64,000 bases of DNA from assembly GCA_020632795.1 (NCBI GenBank), contig JACKEV010000007.1, positions 682,001 to 746,000 on the forward strand. The letters run 5' to 3'. Shown piece by piece: positions 19,430 to 26,755 of the stretch (position 1 is the first letter of the stretch; each line of letters begins with the position of its first letter). A program made the position numbers and the translations under genes. The notes beneath the pieces were generated by a model, which saw only the letters and a list, made by a program, of their open reading frames with translations, did no database searches and was not told where the DNA came from. The stretch is from Alphaproteobacteria bacterium. GTDB taxonomy: Bacteria > Myxococcota_A > UBA796 > CAJQPC01.

Positions 19430-20662
19430 TCAGCGCCGCCGCGCGGGGTCGTCGCGGGCCTTGCCCCGCCAGACCCCGGCCACGTCGCCGTTGTTCTGCT
19501 TCTCCACGACGACCTCCTCGCCCAGGGTCCAGCTCAGGTAGGCGCCGTCCCGGGCGCGGCCGTCGGGGCGCTCGCCCTCCTGGCCGAGCTTGCGGGGCTG
19601 GATGCGCTCCTGCAGGCGCGCGTCGTCCCACCGGTAGTCGACGACGACCTCGTACTGGCTGCGCTTCGCGATTCGCTCCAGGGCGCCGGGCGTCAGGGCG
19701 GCCCAGGCGATGTCCCGGTGGGTGCCCTGCTTGGAGCTGCCGGCGACGGTCTTCGTCTCGACGTCCGTCCACTCCCAGGTCCGGTAGCTGCACCAGGTCT
19801 CGAAGATGTCGCGGTCGCAGTACTTCGTCTCGTCGCGGCAGACGGTGCGGTGCTCGGTGCTGTAGGTGGGCGAGCAATACTCGGTGCAGGTGGCGAAGCC
19901 GTTGCCGTTGTCGGTGCAGCTCTCCGAGCAGGTCTCGCCGGTCTGCACCTGGTAGGACTCCTCGGAGCAGACGTTCTCGGTGCCGCAGGCGTACTGCTCG
20001 GTGTGGTGGAACTTCTCCTGACAGGTGGAGGGCAGGATCTCCACCCCGGGGCGCTCCCCCTTGCCGTCGACGGGCATCTTCGCGGGGGCGGGGTGCAGGC
20101 TGTCGCGCCAGTCGGAGCGGGTGACCTGGACCCAGCGCTGGCGCACGGTGTCGTGGCGCCAGGACATGGCGCTGACCGTGCCGGCCAGGTCGTGGGTGCG
20201 GGTGGCCCAGTAGCGGTAGCCGCCGAAGACGACGGCTGCGGCGACGGCGAACAGCAGGAAGCGGCGGCCCTTCTTGCGGCGGGGCCGGCTGGGGGTGAGG
20301 GGCAGGGGGTCGTCGTCGGGGGCGCCGGGGGGGTTCTTCGGGCGCTCGTCGACCAGCTCGGTGCCCCCGCAGCGGGCGCAGGCGGTGGCGCTGGCCCGGT
20401 TGCCGGCGCCGCAGTAGGCGCAGAAGCGGTCGGCGCCCTCGCGCCCCAGGGCGAGCAGCGCGGGGTCGGTGACGGTGGTCCCGACGTTGCGGCCGCCCTG
20501 GTAGTCGCCGGCCCCCAGGCCGGCCATGCTCATCTCCTCGGTCTCCCGGGGGCTGCCGCAGGCCGGGCAGACCTTGTGGCGGCCCAGGATGCCAGCGGTG
20601 CCACAGGAGCTGCACGTCCAGCGCAGCTCGACGATTCGGGAGCGGCCTCGTCGTCGACCCAA
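19430..20662 (-). CDS. Membrane protein with two zinc ribbons and a Cys-rich external region
   Basis: The 410-residue protein has two N-terminal zinc ribbons (C17/C20/C32/C35 and C81/C84/C95/C98), a basic stretch, and one membrane helix at about 134-151. A C-terminal domain includes a dense cysteine region (about 210-295, roughly a dozen Cys) and ends as a mixed, Trp-containing domain. The ribbons would be cytoplasmic and the Cys-rich part outside, where it may form disulfides. TTG at 20662 is chosen because GAGGAGG lies six bases upstream; the open frame continues further but without a ribosome site. The function is unknown. Confidence 0.6.
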   Translation of the reverse strand: MGRRRGRSRIVELRWTCSSCGTAGILGRHKVCPACGSPRETEEMSMAGLGAGDYQGGRNVGTTVTDPALLALGREGADRFCAYCGAGNRASATACARCGGTELVDERPKNPPGAPDDDPLPLTPSRPRRKKGRRFLLFAVAAAVVFGGYRYWATRTHDLAGTVSAMSWRHDTVRQRWVQVTRSDWRDSLHPAPAKMPVDGKGERPGVEILPSTCQEKFHHTEQYACGTENVCSEESYQVQTGETCSESCTDNGNGFATCTEYCSPTYSTEHRTVCRDETKYCDRDIFETWCSYRTWEWTDVETKTVAGSSKQGTHRDIAWAALTPGALERIAKRSQYEVVVDYRWDDARLQERIQPRKLGQEGERPDGRARDGAYLSWTLGEEVVVEKQNNGDVAGVWRGKARDDPARRR

Positions 20663-20875
20663 GGGGGGCCTCCTCGCGTCGGTGGGGATTCTACCGTGGT
20701 CCCCAAATGGCGAGGCTCGGCGGGGTGGAGCCAGGCGGCCTTCGGGGCGCAACAACGGCGACCGGCGCGCTCGATCGGCCAGAGTCGTCGTCTCAACGTG
20801 GCCGGGTGTCGGGCGGTGCGCTCGGCGCTGATCGCGGCGGCGCCTCGGGTGGTGAGCGAAGCGTCACCCATTCTT

Positions 20876-20907
20876 GAAGGGAGAAACCCCTCCAGGTTTC
20901 TCCCTTC
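20876..20907. terminator. Strong 13-bp hairpin, probable transcript end
   Basis: A perfect 13-bp stem (GAAGGGAGAAACC and its complement) closes a 6-base loop. Neither side has a run of T, so it is not a textbook intrinsic terminator. It could also be an RNA-stability structure or a protein site. It lies about 360 nt downstream of the predicted leftward sigma-54 start. Confidence 0.5.
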
Positions 20908-21151
20908 GGTCTGCTGCGAAGACCTGACCCTCCTCCGGGGACTGCTCGCCCATCCAGGGCTCGCCAAGGTCGCCTCGCCTCGATGGGGCGTCTCGAATGA
21001 ATGGCTTCCGGCGCTGAAGTGACACGCGTCGGGAGAGCGACGCTCGGAAACCGATTCAGGAAGGTGTCATTCCCGGCGGCGTCTCCTCGCTTGCCTTGGC
21101 GCCACCGGGCTCGTCGGGTGGGTCAGGTTGAACGAGAAACGCCGAGACGGA

Positions 21152-21221
21152 CCCGCAGCTTCGCTACCCAAGAGAGACTCTCATGCACGATGCTACCCAG
21201 ACACGATGCCGAAGCTGCGGG
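21152..21221. repeat. Long-range inverted repeat with internal small repeats
   Basis: Twelve-base arms at 21152-21163 and 21210-21221 are perfectly complementary and separated by 46 bases. That interior holds a GAGAGACTCTC palindrome and a repeated GCTACCCA word. In leftward transcription it would fold as the first stem of the RNA. Confidence 0.6.
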
Positions 21222-21248
21222 CCCGCTCGGGAGTCGCCCTCAGGTAAA

Positions 21249-21263
21249 GCAAGGTCCGTGCCA
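21249..21263 (-). promoter_or_regulatory. Sigma-54 (-24/-12) promoter, leftward
   Basis: Read leftward: TGGCAC-N5-TTGC. It matches the sqr-operon promoter at 17 of 19 positions when flanks are included (shared AAAGCAAGG and CGTGCCAG blocks on the plus strand), which makes chance unlikely. The predicted start is near 21237. Confidence 0.75.
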
Positions 21264-21294
21264 GCCCTGAAGGGGGGTCCAGGAGGGGCAGAAC

Positions 21295-21307
21295 CGACAG
21301 GGTGTCA
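21295..21307. promoter_or_regulatory. Palindromic site copy 1 (GACAGGGTGTC core)
   Basis: CGACAGGGTGTCA contains a perfect inverted repeat GACA-GGG-TGTC. The same 13 bases recur 41 bp further right. The centre is about 45 bp upstream of the leftward sigma-54 promoter, so it is a candidate enhancer or operator. Confidence 0.5.
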
Positions 21308-21335
21308 GTTTGGGCTGTCAAAGCTGTCTGAGGCT

Positions 21336-21348
21336 CGACAGGGTGTCA
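21336..21348. promoter_or_regulatory. Palindromic site copy 2 (GACAGGGTGTC core)
   Basis: An identical 13-mer to copy 1, about four helical turns away. It lies between the leftward promoter and the rightward ATP-grasp operon, so it could serve either direction. Confidence 0.5.
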
Positions 21349-21367
21349 ATCGGAGGGAGGGTGGCCC

Positions 21368-21382
21368 TGGCCTGTCACTTGT
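21368..21382 (+). promoter_or_regulatory. Possible sigma-54-like promoter for the ATP-grasp operon
   Basis: TGGCCT-N5-TTGT keeps the GG at -24 but has T in place of the C of the -12 GC pair, so it is a weak match. It is well placed, with a predicted start near 21394 and the first ATG at 21441, downstream of the two palindromes. Confidence 0.25.
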
Positions 21383-21440
21383 GAAAACCCTCCTGATCGG
21401 GCCTCGCGGGCGATGGGCACACCTGTTAGGTGCGCCCGCC

Positions 21441-22388
21441 ATGTCCACGCCCGTGCTCGCGTTGGGGCCCCAGCGGCCCGCCCCGAACCTGCGCGACGCC
21501 CTCGACGCCGAGGGGGTCACCGGTCCGCTCGCCCTGATCACGGCAGGTTGGCGGGTGGACGAGCTGGAGATCGACGCGCTGAAACGGCACGCGGGCGTGC
21601 CGATCCTGCACCTGCCGCTCTACGCCTGGTTCGAGGCGCTGATGGCCGCCGACCCGGCGCTCAAGCGGACCTACCGCCAGCGTCAGGATCGCATCCTCGC
21701 CCTCAAGGAGCTGTACCGCCTGCGGCTGCTGCCCGCGCTCGCGGCGGTGGACGACCTCCGGGCCCACAACCGCCGCCACCCCGACGCCCCGGATCTCGGG
21801 GTGGAGGAGCTGGAGGACGCCCTGCGGGGGCTGCGCACCCTCGACGACCGGGTGGTGGAGGGCGTGGCCCGCATCCGCGCCGACGTGCCCACCCTGGAGC
21901 GCCCCTGGGACCACCACCCGGCGGTGCGCGCCCGCTACGACGAGATCGTCGACACCCTGGACCGCGCCTCGGCCCTGGCGATCGCGGGGGGGCACATCGG
22001 GGTGCTGCGCAACCGCATGCAGCTCTTCGGCTTCTCCCAGCACCTGCCCCGCCTGCTGGCCCAGGGGCAGCCCATCGTGGCCTGGGCCGGGGGGGTGATG
22101 ACGCTCACCGAGCGGGTGGTCATCTACTACGACGACCCGCCCCAGGGCATCAGCGAGGCCGAGGTCTTCTCTCCGGGCTTCGGGCTCCTGCCGGGGGTGG
22201 TGCTCTTCCCCCACGCCCGGCGCCGCCTGCGGCTCGACGACCCCGATCGCCTGGAGCGCCTGGTCGCCCGCTTCCACCCTCGGCTCTGCCTGGGCATGGA
22301 GAACGGCGCCTGGATGAGCTGGCGGGGGGCGGACTGGACCGACCACAGCCGCCCGGACACCCTGCTGCGCCTGGCGGATCTGCCGTGA
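21441..22388 (+). CDS. Peptidase S51/GATase1-like protein lacking the nucleophilic serine
   Basis: The 315-residue protein has an S51-like layout: an ALITAGW strand-turn near 31-37, an AIAGGHIGVLRNRM segment near 180-193, then VAWAGGVM at 213-220 where peptidase E and cyanophycinase have GxSAGA, and an FPHARRRL histidine near 258. Trp215 replaces the expected serine, so classical peptidase activity is unlikely unless another residue serves. Its stop overlaps the next gene's GTG. It is the first gene of a five-gene coupled operon. Family membership is judged from these motifs; binding or scaffold roles are possible. Confidence 0.55.
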   Translation: MSTPVLALGPQRPAPNLRDALDAEGVTGPLALITAGWRVDELEIDALKRHAGVPILHLPLYAWFEALMAADPALKRTYRQRQDRILALKELYRLRLLPALAAVDDLRAHNRRHPDAPDLGVEELEDALRGLRTLDDRVVEGVARIRADVPTLERPWDHHPAVRARYDEIVDTLDRASALAIAGGHIGVLRNRMQLFGFSQHLPRLLAQGQPIVAWAGGVMTLTERVVIYYDDPPQGISEAEVFSPGFGLLPGVVLFPHARRRLRLDDPDRLERLVARFHPRLCLGMENGAWMSWRGADWTDHSRPDTLLRLADLP

Positions 22389-23536
22389 GGCCGGTCCTCG
22401 AGCTGGTGGAGCGGCTGCGGCGGGCCCCCGAGCGGGCCGACGCCGAGCTGTCGACCTTCGTGCGGGCCCACCAGTTCCCCCTGCTGGAGGGCGACACCGC
22501 CACCTTCTTCTTCTGGGACGGGCAGCCCACCGAGGCCGTCCACCTGATGCACTGGGTGTTCGGCCTGGAGTCCCGCCAGGCCTTCCAGCGCATCGGCGGG
22601 ACCCAGGCGTTCTACCTGCCTCTGGAGCTGCCCCACGCCGCACGGGTCGAGTACAAGCTGGAGGTCCGCCGCCACGGCCAGGGCCACTGGGTGCGCGACC
22701 CGCACAACCCCCGGCAGGCGTTCGACCCCTTCGGCTCCAACAGCGTCTGCCCCATGCCCGGCTACGGTGCGCCGGCCTGGGTCAAGGCGGAGCCCGGGGT
22801 GCGGCCGGGCCAGCTCGAGCGCTTCACCCTGCGCTCCGAGGTGTTCGCCGAGGAGCGCGAGGTCACCGTCTACCTTCCCAACGAGTACCGCCGGACCAAG
22901 CGCTACCCGCTGATCCTGTGCCACGACGGCCCCGACTACCTGAAGTACGCCGGGGTCAAGGCGGTGCTGGACAACCTCATCCACCGGCACGAGGTGATCC
23001 CGCTGGTGGTGGCGTTCACCGCCGGGGGCCAGCGCAACGCCGAGTACGCCGCGAACCCCGCCCAGGCGCGCTTCCTGGTGGAGGAGCTGCTGCCCGGCGT
23101 GCGCGCCCGGTTCGGGGTGACCGAGGACCCCAAGCTGCGCGGTCTGATGGGGGCCAGCTTCGGGGCGGTCTCCAGCCTGTACGCCGCCTGGCAGCACCCT
23201 CGGCGGTTCGGGCGGCTGCTGCTCCAGTCGGGCTCGTTCGTGTTCACCGACGTGGGGCGGCACGACCGCGGCCCGCTGTGGGACCCGGTGGTGGACTTCG
23301 TGAACCGCTTCCGCACCGACCCCGGGCGGGTGGACGCGCAGGTCTTCATGTCCTGCGGGCAGTTCGAATCCCTCATCTACTACAACCGCAGCCTGGTGCC
23401 CCTGCTGCGGCAGGCCGGCCTCTCGGTGCGCTTCGTGGAGAGCCCCGACGGCCACAACTGGATCAACTGGCGGGACCGCCTGCGCGACGGCCTGAGCTGG
23501 CTGTTCCCCGGACACCTTCGGATGTACTACGAATGA
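22385..23536 (+). CDS. Enterochelin-esterase-like alpha/beta hydrolase with N-terminal E-set domain
   Basis: The 383-residue protein has an N-terminal beta-sandwich (about 30-130, with FFFWDG and a region resembling CBM48/E-set of Fes) followed by an esterase D/Fes fold. The nucleophile elbow is GASFG with Ser258, and a late DGHNW supplies the His (about 360). Fes-type enzymes hydrolyse esters of siderophores, but many relatives act on other esters or as acyltransferases. GTG overlaps the previous stop by four bases (GTGA), and its stop overlaps the next ATG by four. The context with ATP-grasp ligases suggests tailoring or release of a peptide or amide product. Confidence 0.75.
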   Translation: MRPVLELVERLRRAPERADAELSTFVRAHQFPLLEGDTATFFFWDGQPTEAVHLMHWVFGLESRQAFQRIGGTQAFYLPLELPHAARVEYKLEVRRHGQGHWVRDPHNPRQAFDPFGSNSVCPMPGYGAPAWVKAEPGVRPGQLERFTLRSEVFAEEREVTVYLPNEYRRTKRYPLILCHDGPDYLKYAGVKAVLDNLIHRHEVIPLVVAFTAGGQRNAEYAANPAQARFLVEELLPGVRARFGVTEDPKLRGLMGASFGAVSSLYAAWQHPRRFGRLLLQSGSFVFTDVGRHDRGPLWDPVVDFVNRFRTDPGRVDAQVFMSCGQFESLIYYNRSLVPLLRQAGLSVRFVESPDGHNWINWRDRLRDGLSWLFPGHLRMYYE

Positions 23537-24789
23537 ACACAGAGACCCGCCTCATCGGCCTCTCCCTGGGCGCAGACATCTGCTGGCCGGCGGCCTACGA
23601 GGCCCTGCTCCAGCGCCTCGACCCGGTCGTCGAGCACGCGGGCCGCGAGGTCCGCTTCGCCTGCGAGCGGGTGACCGTCGAGCCCTTCGACCTGCGCTAC
23701 ACGCCCCGCTACGACCTCGTCCTCGACCGCCTGACCCACTGGCACCCGACCAGCCGGGAGTGGATCAAGAAGATCACCCTGATGAACCGGGTGTACGCGC
23801 TCAACAACCCCTGGTCGGTCCAGTCGATGGAGAAGCACACCAGCTACTGCGCGATGATGCGGCTGGGCATGCCCATCCCCGACACCTGGATGATCCCGCC
23901 CAAGGACTACGAGGACAGCGGGGACATGGCGGTCACCGCCCAGCGCTACAACCGCCTGTTCGACCTGGCCAAGGTCGGCGAGCGGGTGGGTTACCCCGCC
24001 TTCCTCAAGCCCTACGACGGCGGCGGCTGGGTGGGCGTGCGCCAGGTCAAGAGCGCCGAGCAGCTCCACGAGGCCTACGACGCCTCGGGCAAGCGGGTCC
24101 ACCACCTGCAGGCGGCGGTGCGGGACTGGGACGTGTTCGTGCGGGGCATCGGCATCGGGCCCCAGGTCAACGTCATCCGCTACGACCCCGACGCCCCCCT
24201 GCACGGCCGCTACGTGGTGGACTTCCACTACCTCGACGGGCCCCAGTGGCAGAAGGCCACCCGCATCACCCGCACGATCAACGCCTTCTTCGGCTGGGAC
24301 TTCAACTCCTGCGAGATGCTGCGCTCGGCGGGCGAGCTGCACCCCATCGACTACGCCAACCCCTGCCCCGACAGCCAGGTGACCAGCCTGCACTACCACT
24401 TCCCCTGGCTGGTGAAGGCGCTGCTGCGCTGGAGCCTGTTCTGCGCGGGGACCCGGCGGCCGATGCGCCTGAACCTCGACTGGCAGCGCTTCTTCGACGT
24501 CGCGGACGTGCCCGACCTCTCCTACGAGGAGCGGCTGGAGCGCTACGACGCCTTGGCCCGGGACCACTTCGACGCCGATCGCTTCGACGAATTCAACGCC
24601 CGCTGGCTCTCCGAGCTGGACGCGGTGGCGCTGGAGTTCTTCGGCTCGGACCGCTTCCGGGACATCGTGCACGAGAAGGTCGTGGCGCTCTATCCGGCCC
24701 ACGAGGTGCAGAAGTTCACCGATCACTTCTTCGGGCTGGTGCGGTTCTGGTGCAAGACCGAGGCCGACCGCCTGGGCGGAGGTGCGTGA
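23533..24789 (+). CDS. ATP-grasp ligase 1
   Basis: The 418-residue protein has an ATP-grasp core: a pre-ATP domain, the Lys strand YPAFLKP (157-160) followed by a glycine-rich loop DGGGWVGV, and a C-terminal acidic segment. ATP-grasp enzymes form amide or peptide bonds through acyl phosphates. The C-terminal metal-binding region diverges from RimK and D-Ala ligase forms (HPIDYANPCPDS instead of ExNxRPG), so the subclass is uncertain. It is coupled by ATGA to the esterase before it and by TGATG to the hydrolase after it. A second, different ATP-grasp gene closes the operon. Confidence 0.75.
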   Translation: MNTETRLIGLSLGADICWPAAYEALLQRLDPVVEHAGREVRFACERVTVEPFDLRYTPRYDLVLDRLTHWHPTSREWIKKITLMNRVYALNNPWSVQSMEKHTSYCAMMRLGMPIPDTWMIPPKDYEDSGDMAVTAQRYNRLFDLAKVGERVGYPAFLKPYDGGGWVGVRQVKSAEQLHEAYDASGKRVHHLQAAVRDWDVFVRGIGIGPQVNVIRYDPDAPLHGRYVVDFHYLDGPQWQKATRITRTINAFFGWDFNSCEMLRSAGELHPIDYANPCPDSQVTSLHYHFPWLVKALLRWSLFCAGTRRPMRLNLDWQRFFDVADVPDLSYEERLERYDALARDHFDADRFDEFNARWLSELDAVALEFFGSDRFRDIVHEKVVALYPAHEVQKFTDHFFGLVRFWCKTEADRLGGGA

Positions 24790-25529
24790 TGGAGTACAAG
24801 ACCTGGCGGTGGCGCTCGGCGGCGCTGGACCGGGACATGGACCTGGCCCGGTGGGGCTACTTCGGCAAGCCGGTGCTCCTGTTTCCCACGGCCGGCGGGG
24901 ACTTCCTGGAGTGCGAGCGCTTCCTGATGATCCGGGCGCTGGCGCCGCTCATCGACGCGGGGCGGATCAAGGTCTACGCCTGCGGCAGCATCTCCCGGGA
25001 GGGCTGGATGAACCGCACCGCGCCCCCCTGGCACAAGAGCTGGCTGCAGGCCCGCTTCGACGAGTACCTCGTGACCGAGCTGCTGCCCGCCATCCGGGCC
25101 GACTGCGAGGGCTACGCCCTCTTCGCCGCCGCCGGGGCCAGCCTGGGGGCCTACAACGCGGTGAACGCGGGCTGCAAGCACCCCGAGTGGTTCGATCTGG
25201 TCGTCGGCATGAGCGGGACCTACGACTTCGACCGCTGGATGGGCGACCACCGCGACCTCAACTACTACTACAACCAGCCGCTGGCCTTCCTGCCGAACCT
25301 GGGCCCCTCCACGCAGCTCGACGACCTGCAGAAGACCCGCTTCGTCATCGCCACCGGCACCGGCCGCTGGGAGGCGCCCGAGGAGTCCGAGCGCCTGGCG
25401 GGGGTGCTGCGGGCCAAGGGCGCGCCGGTCAACCTGGAGCTGTGGGGCCCGGACGCCGACCACGACTGGCCCACCTGGCGGACCATGCTGCCGATGTTCC
25501 TGGACCGCTTCGCCGACGGAGAGCGCTGA
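24789..25529 (+). CDS. Esterase D-like alpha/beta hydrolase
   Basis: This compact 246-residue esterase fold has no N-terminal sandwich, unlike the operon's first hydrolase. The oxyanion strand reads VLLFPTAGGDF (29-39), the nucleophile elbow GASLG with Ser118, and the His DHDW near 225. Similar proteins are annotated as putative esterases. They occur beside ATP-grasp genes in predicted amidoligase neighbourhoods, from my recollection of comparative-genomic surveys. It starts within the previous stop (TGATG) and ends the same way. Confidence 0.75.
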   Translation: MEYKTWRWRSAALDRDMDLARWGYFGKPVLLFPTAGGDFLECERFLMIRALAPLIDAGRIKVYACGSISREGWMNRTAPPWHKSWLQARFDEYLVTELLPAIRADCEGYALFAAAGASLGAYNAVNAGCKHPEWFDLVVGMSGTYDFDRWMGDHRDLNYYYNQPLAFLPNLGPSTQLDDLQKTRFVIATGTGRWEAPEESERLAGVLRAKGAPVNLELWGPDADHDWPTWRTMLPMFLDRFADGER

Positions 25530-26755
25530 TGCACGTCATCTTCCTGGCCCCCCACTTCCCGCCCAACCAGCGGCGCTTCGTGCAGGGGCTCAAGAACGTG
25601 GGCGCCCGGGTCACCGGGGTGTGCGACGCCCGGCCCGAGCACCTCGACCCCGAGATCAAGCGCCTGCTCGACGACTACGAGTACGTCGGCAACATCACCG
25701 ACGACGACGCGGTGACCGAGGCGGTGCGGCGGATCCAGCGGCGCGGCCCGTGGGTCCACAAGCTGGAGGCCACCGTCGAGGCCCACGTGCTCACCGCCGC
25801 CCGGGTGCGGGAGCGCACCGCCATCCCCGGCCTGCCCCTGGCGGTGGCCGAGCGCTGCCGGGACAAGTTCCTGATGAAGCAGTTCCTCACCGAGCAGGGC
25901 TTCCCCTGCGCCCGGCAGGCGGCGGTCTCCACCGGGGCCGAGGCCCGCGCGGCCCTGCAGACCGTGGGGGTGCCCCTGGTGCTCAAGCCCCGGGCGGGGG
26001 CGGGGGCGGCGGCCACCTACCGCATCGACAGCGCCGCCGATCTGGAGCGGGCCATCGCCGAGACCGGGCTCGACCAACGCGCCCGGCCCTTCACGATGGA
26101 GGCGTTCCTGTCCGGGCACGAGGGCTTCTACGACACCCTGACGATCAACGGGCAGGTCGCCTTCGAGGGCATCTGCCACTACTACCCCAACGTGCTGGAG
26201 GCGATGCGCACCCGCGAGGTCGCCGCCCGCATCGTGGTCACCAACCGCCTCGACGCCCCGGGCTACGCCGAGCTGCGCCAGCTCGGCCGGCGGGTCATCA
26301 CCGCGCTGGGCGTGACCACCTCGGCCACCCACATGGAGTGGTTCTTCGGGCCCGAGGGCCTCAAGTTCAGCGAGATCGGCGCCCGCCCGCCGGGGGTCCA
26401 CCTCTGGGACATCTACTGCGCGGCCAACGAGTTCGACCTCTACACCGAGTGGGCCCGCGCGGTGTGCTGGGGCGTGATGGAGGCGCAGCCCAGCCGCCGC
26501 TTCGCCGGGGGCCTGCTCTCCATCCGCCCGGACCGGGACGGGGTGGTGCGGGGCTACACCGGGGCGGAGGAGATCCAGCGCCGCTACGGGGACAACATCA
26601 TCGCCGCCCACCTGCCGCCCGTGGGCAGCCGGACCCAGCCCATCGAGGCGGGGTACCGCGCGAACGCCTGGCTGTACCTGCGGCACCCCGACTACGACGG
26701 TTGCAAGGCGATGATGGACGACATCGAGGCGACGCTGAAGATGTACGCAGGCTAA
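25529..26755 (+). CDS. ATP-grasp ligase 2
   Basis: The 408-residue protein has a clear ATP-grasp fold. The N-terminal domain begins MHVIFLAPHFP, the ATP lysine is in LVLKPRAGAGA (150-160), and the metal-binding loop is SEIGARPPG (281-289), close to the ExNARPGG form of carboxylate-amine ligases such as BtrJ- or PurK-like enzymes. It differs from ligase 1 throughout, so two separate bonds may be made. It overlaps the convergent dipeptidase gene by four bases at the 3' ends. Confidence 0.85.
   Translation: MHVIFLAPHFPPNQRRFVQGLKNVGARVTGVCDARPEHLDPEIKRLLDDYEYVGNITDDDAVTEAVRRIQRRGPWVHKLEATVEAHVLTAARVRERTAIPGLPLAVAERCRDKFLMKQFLTEQGFPCARQAAVSTGAEARAALQTVGVPLVLKPRAGAGAAATYRIDSAADLERAIAETGLDQRARPFTMEAFLSGHEGFYDTLTINGQVAFEGICHYYPNVLEAMRTREVAARIVVTNRLDAPGYAELRQLGRRVITALGVTTSATHMEWFFGPEGLKFSEIGARPPGVHLWDIYCAANEFDLYTEWARAVCWGVMEAQPSRRFAGGLLSIRPDRDGVVRGYTGAEEIQRRYGDNIIAAHLPPVGSRTQPIEAGYRANAWLYLRHPDYDGCKAMMDDIEATLKMYAG

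Larger units (their letters stand above)
20876..21237 (-). ncRNA. Candidate sigma-54-driven leftward non-coding RNA or long leader
   Basis: It is bounded by the predicted sigma-54 start and the 13-bp hairpin, about 362 nt. Near its 5' end a 12-bp inverted repeat (CCCGCAGCTTCG with its complement) encloses duplicated short words, GCATCGTG and GGGTAGC, each twice. No open frame with a ribosome site is seen. The alternative is a 575-nt 5' leader for the zinc-ribbon gene downstream. Existence of the transcript is inferred from promoter and structure only. Confidence 0.4.
20663..21440. other. 778-bp intergenic region with structured, regulated non-coding sequence
   Basis: No convincing protein gene is present on either strand. 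The stretch holds a leftward sigma-54 promoter, two identical 13-bp palindromic sites, a long-range inverted repeat, a strong terminator-like hairpin, and a weaker rightward sigma-54-like site before the ATP-grasp operon. Each is listed separately. Confidence 0.6.
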
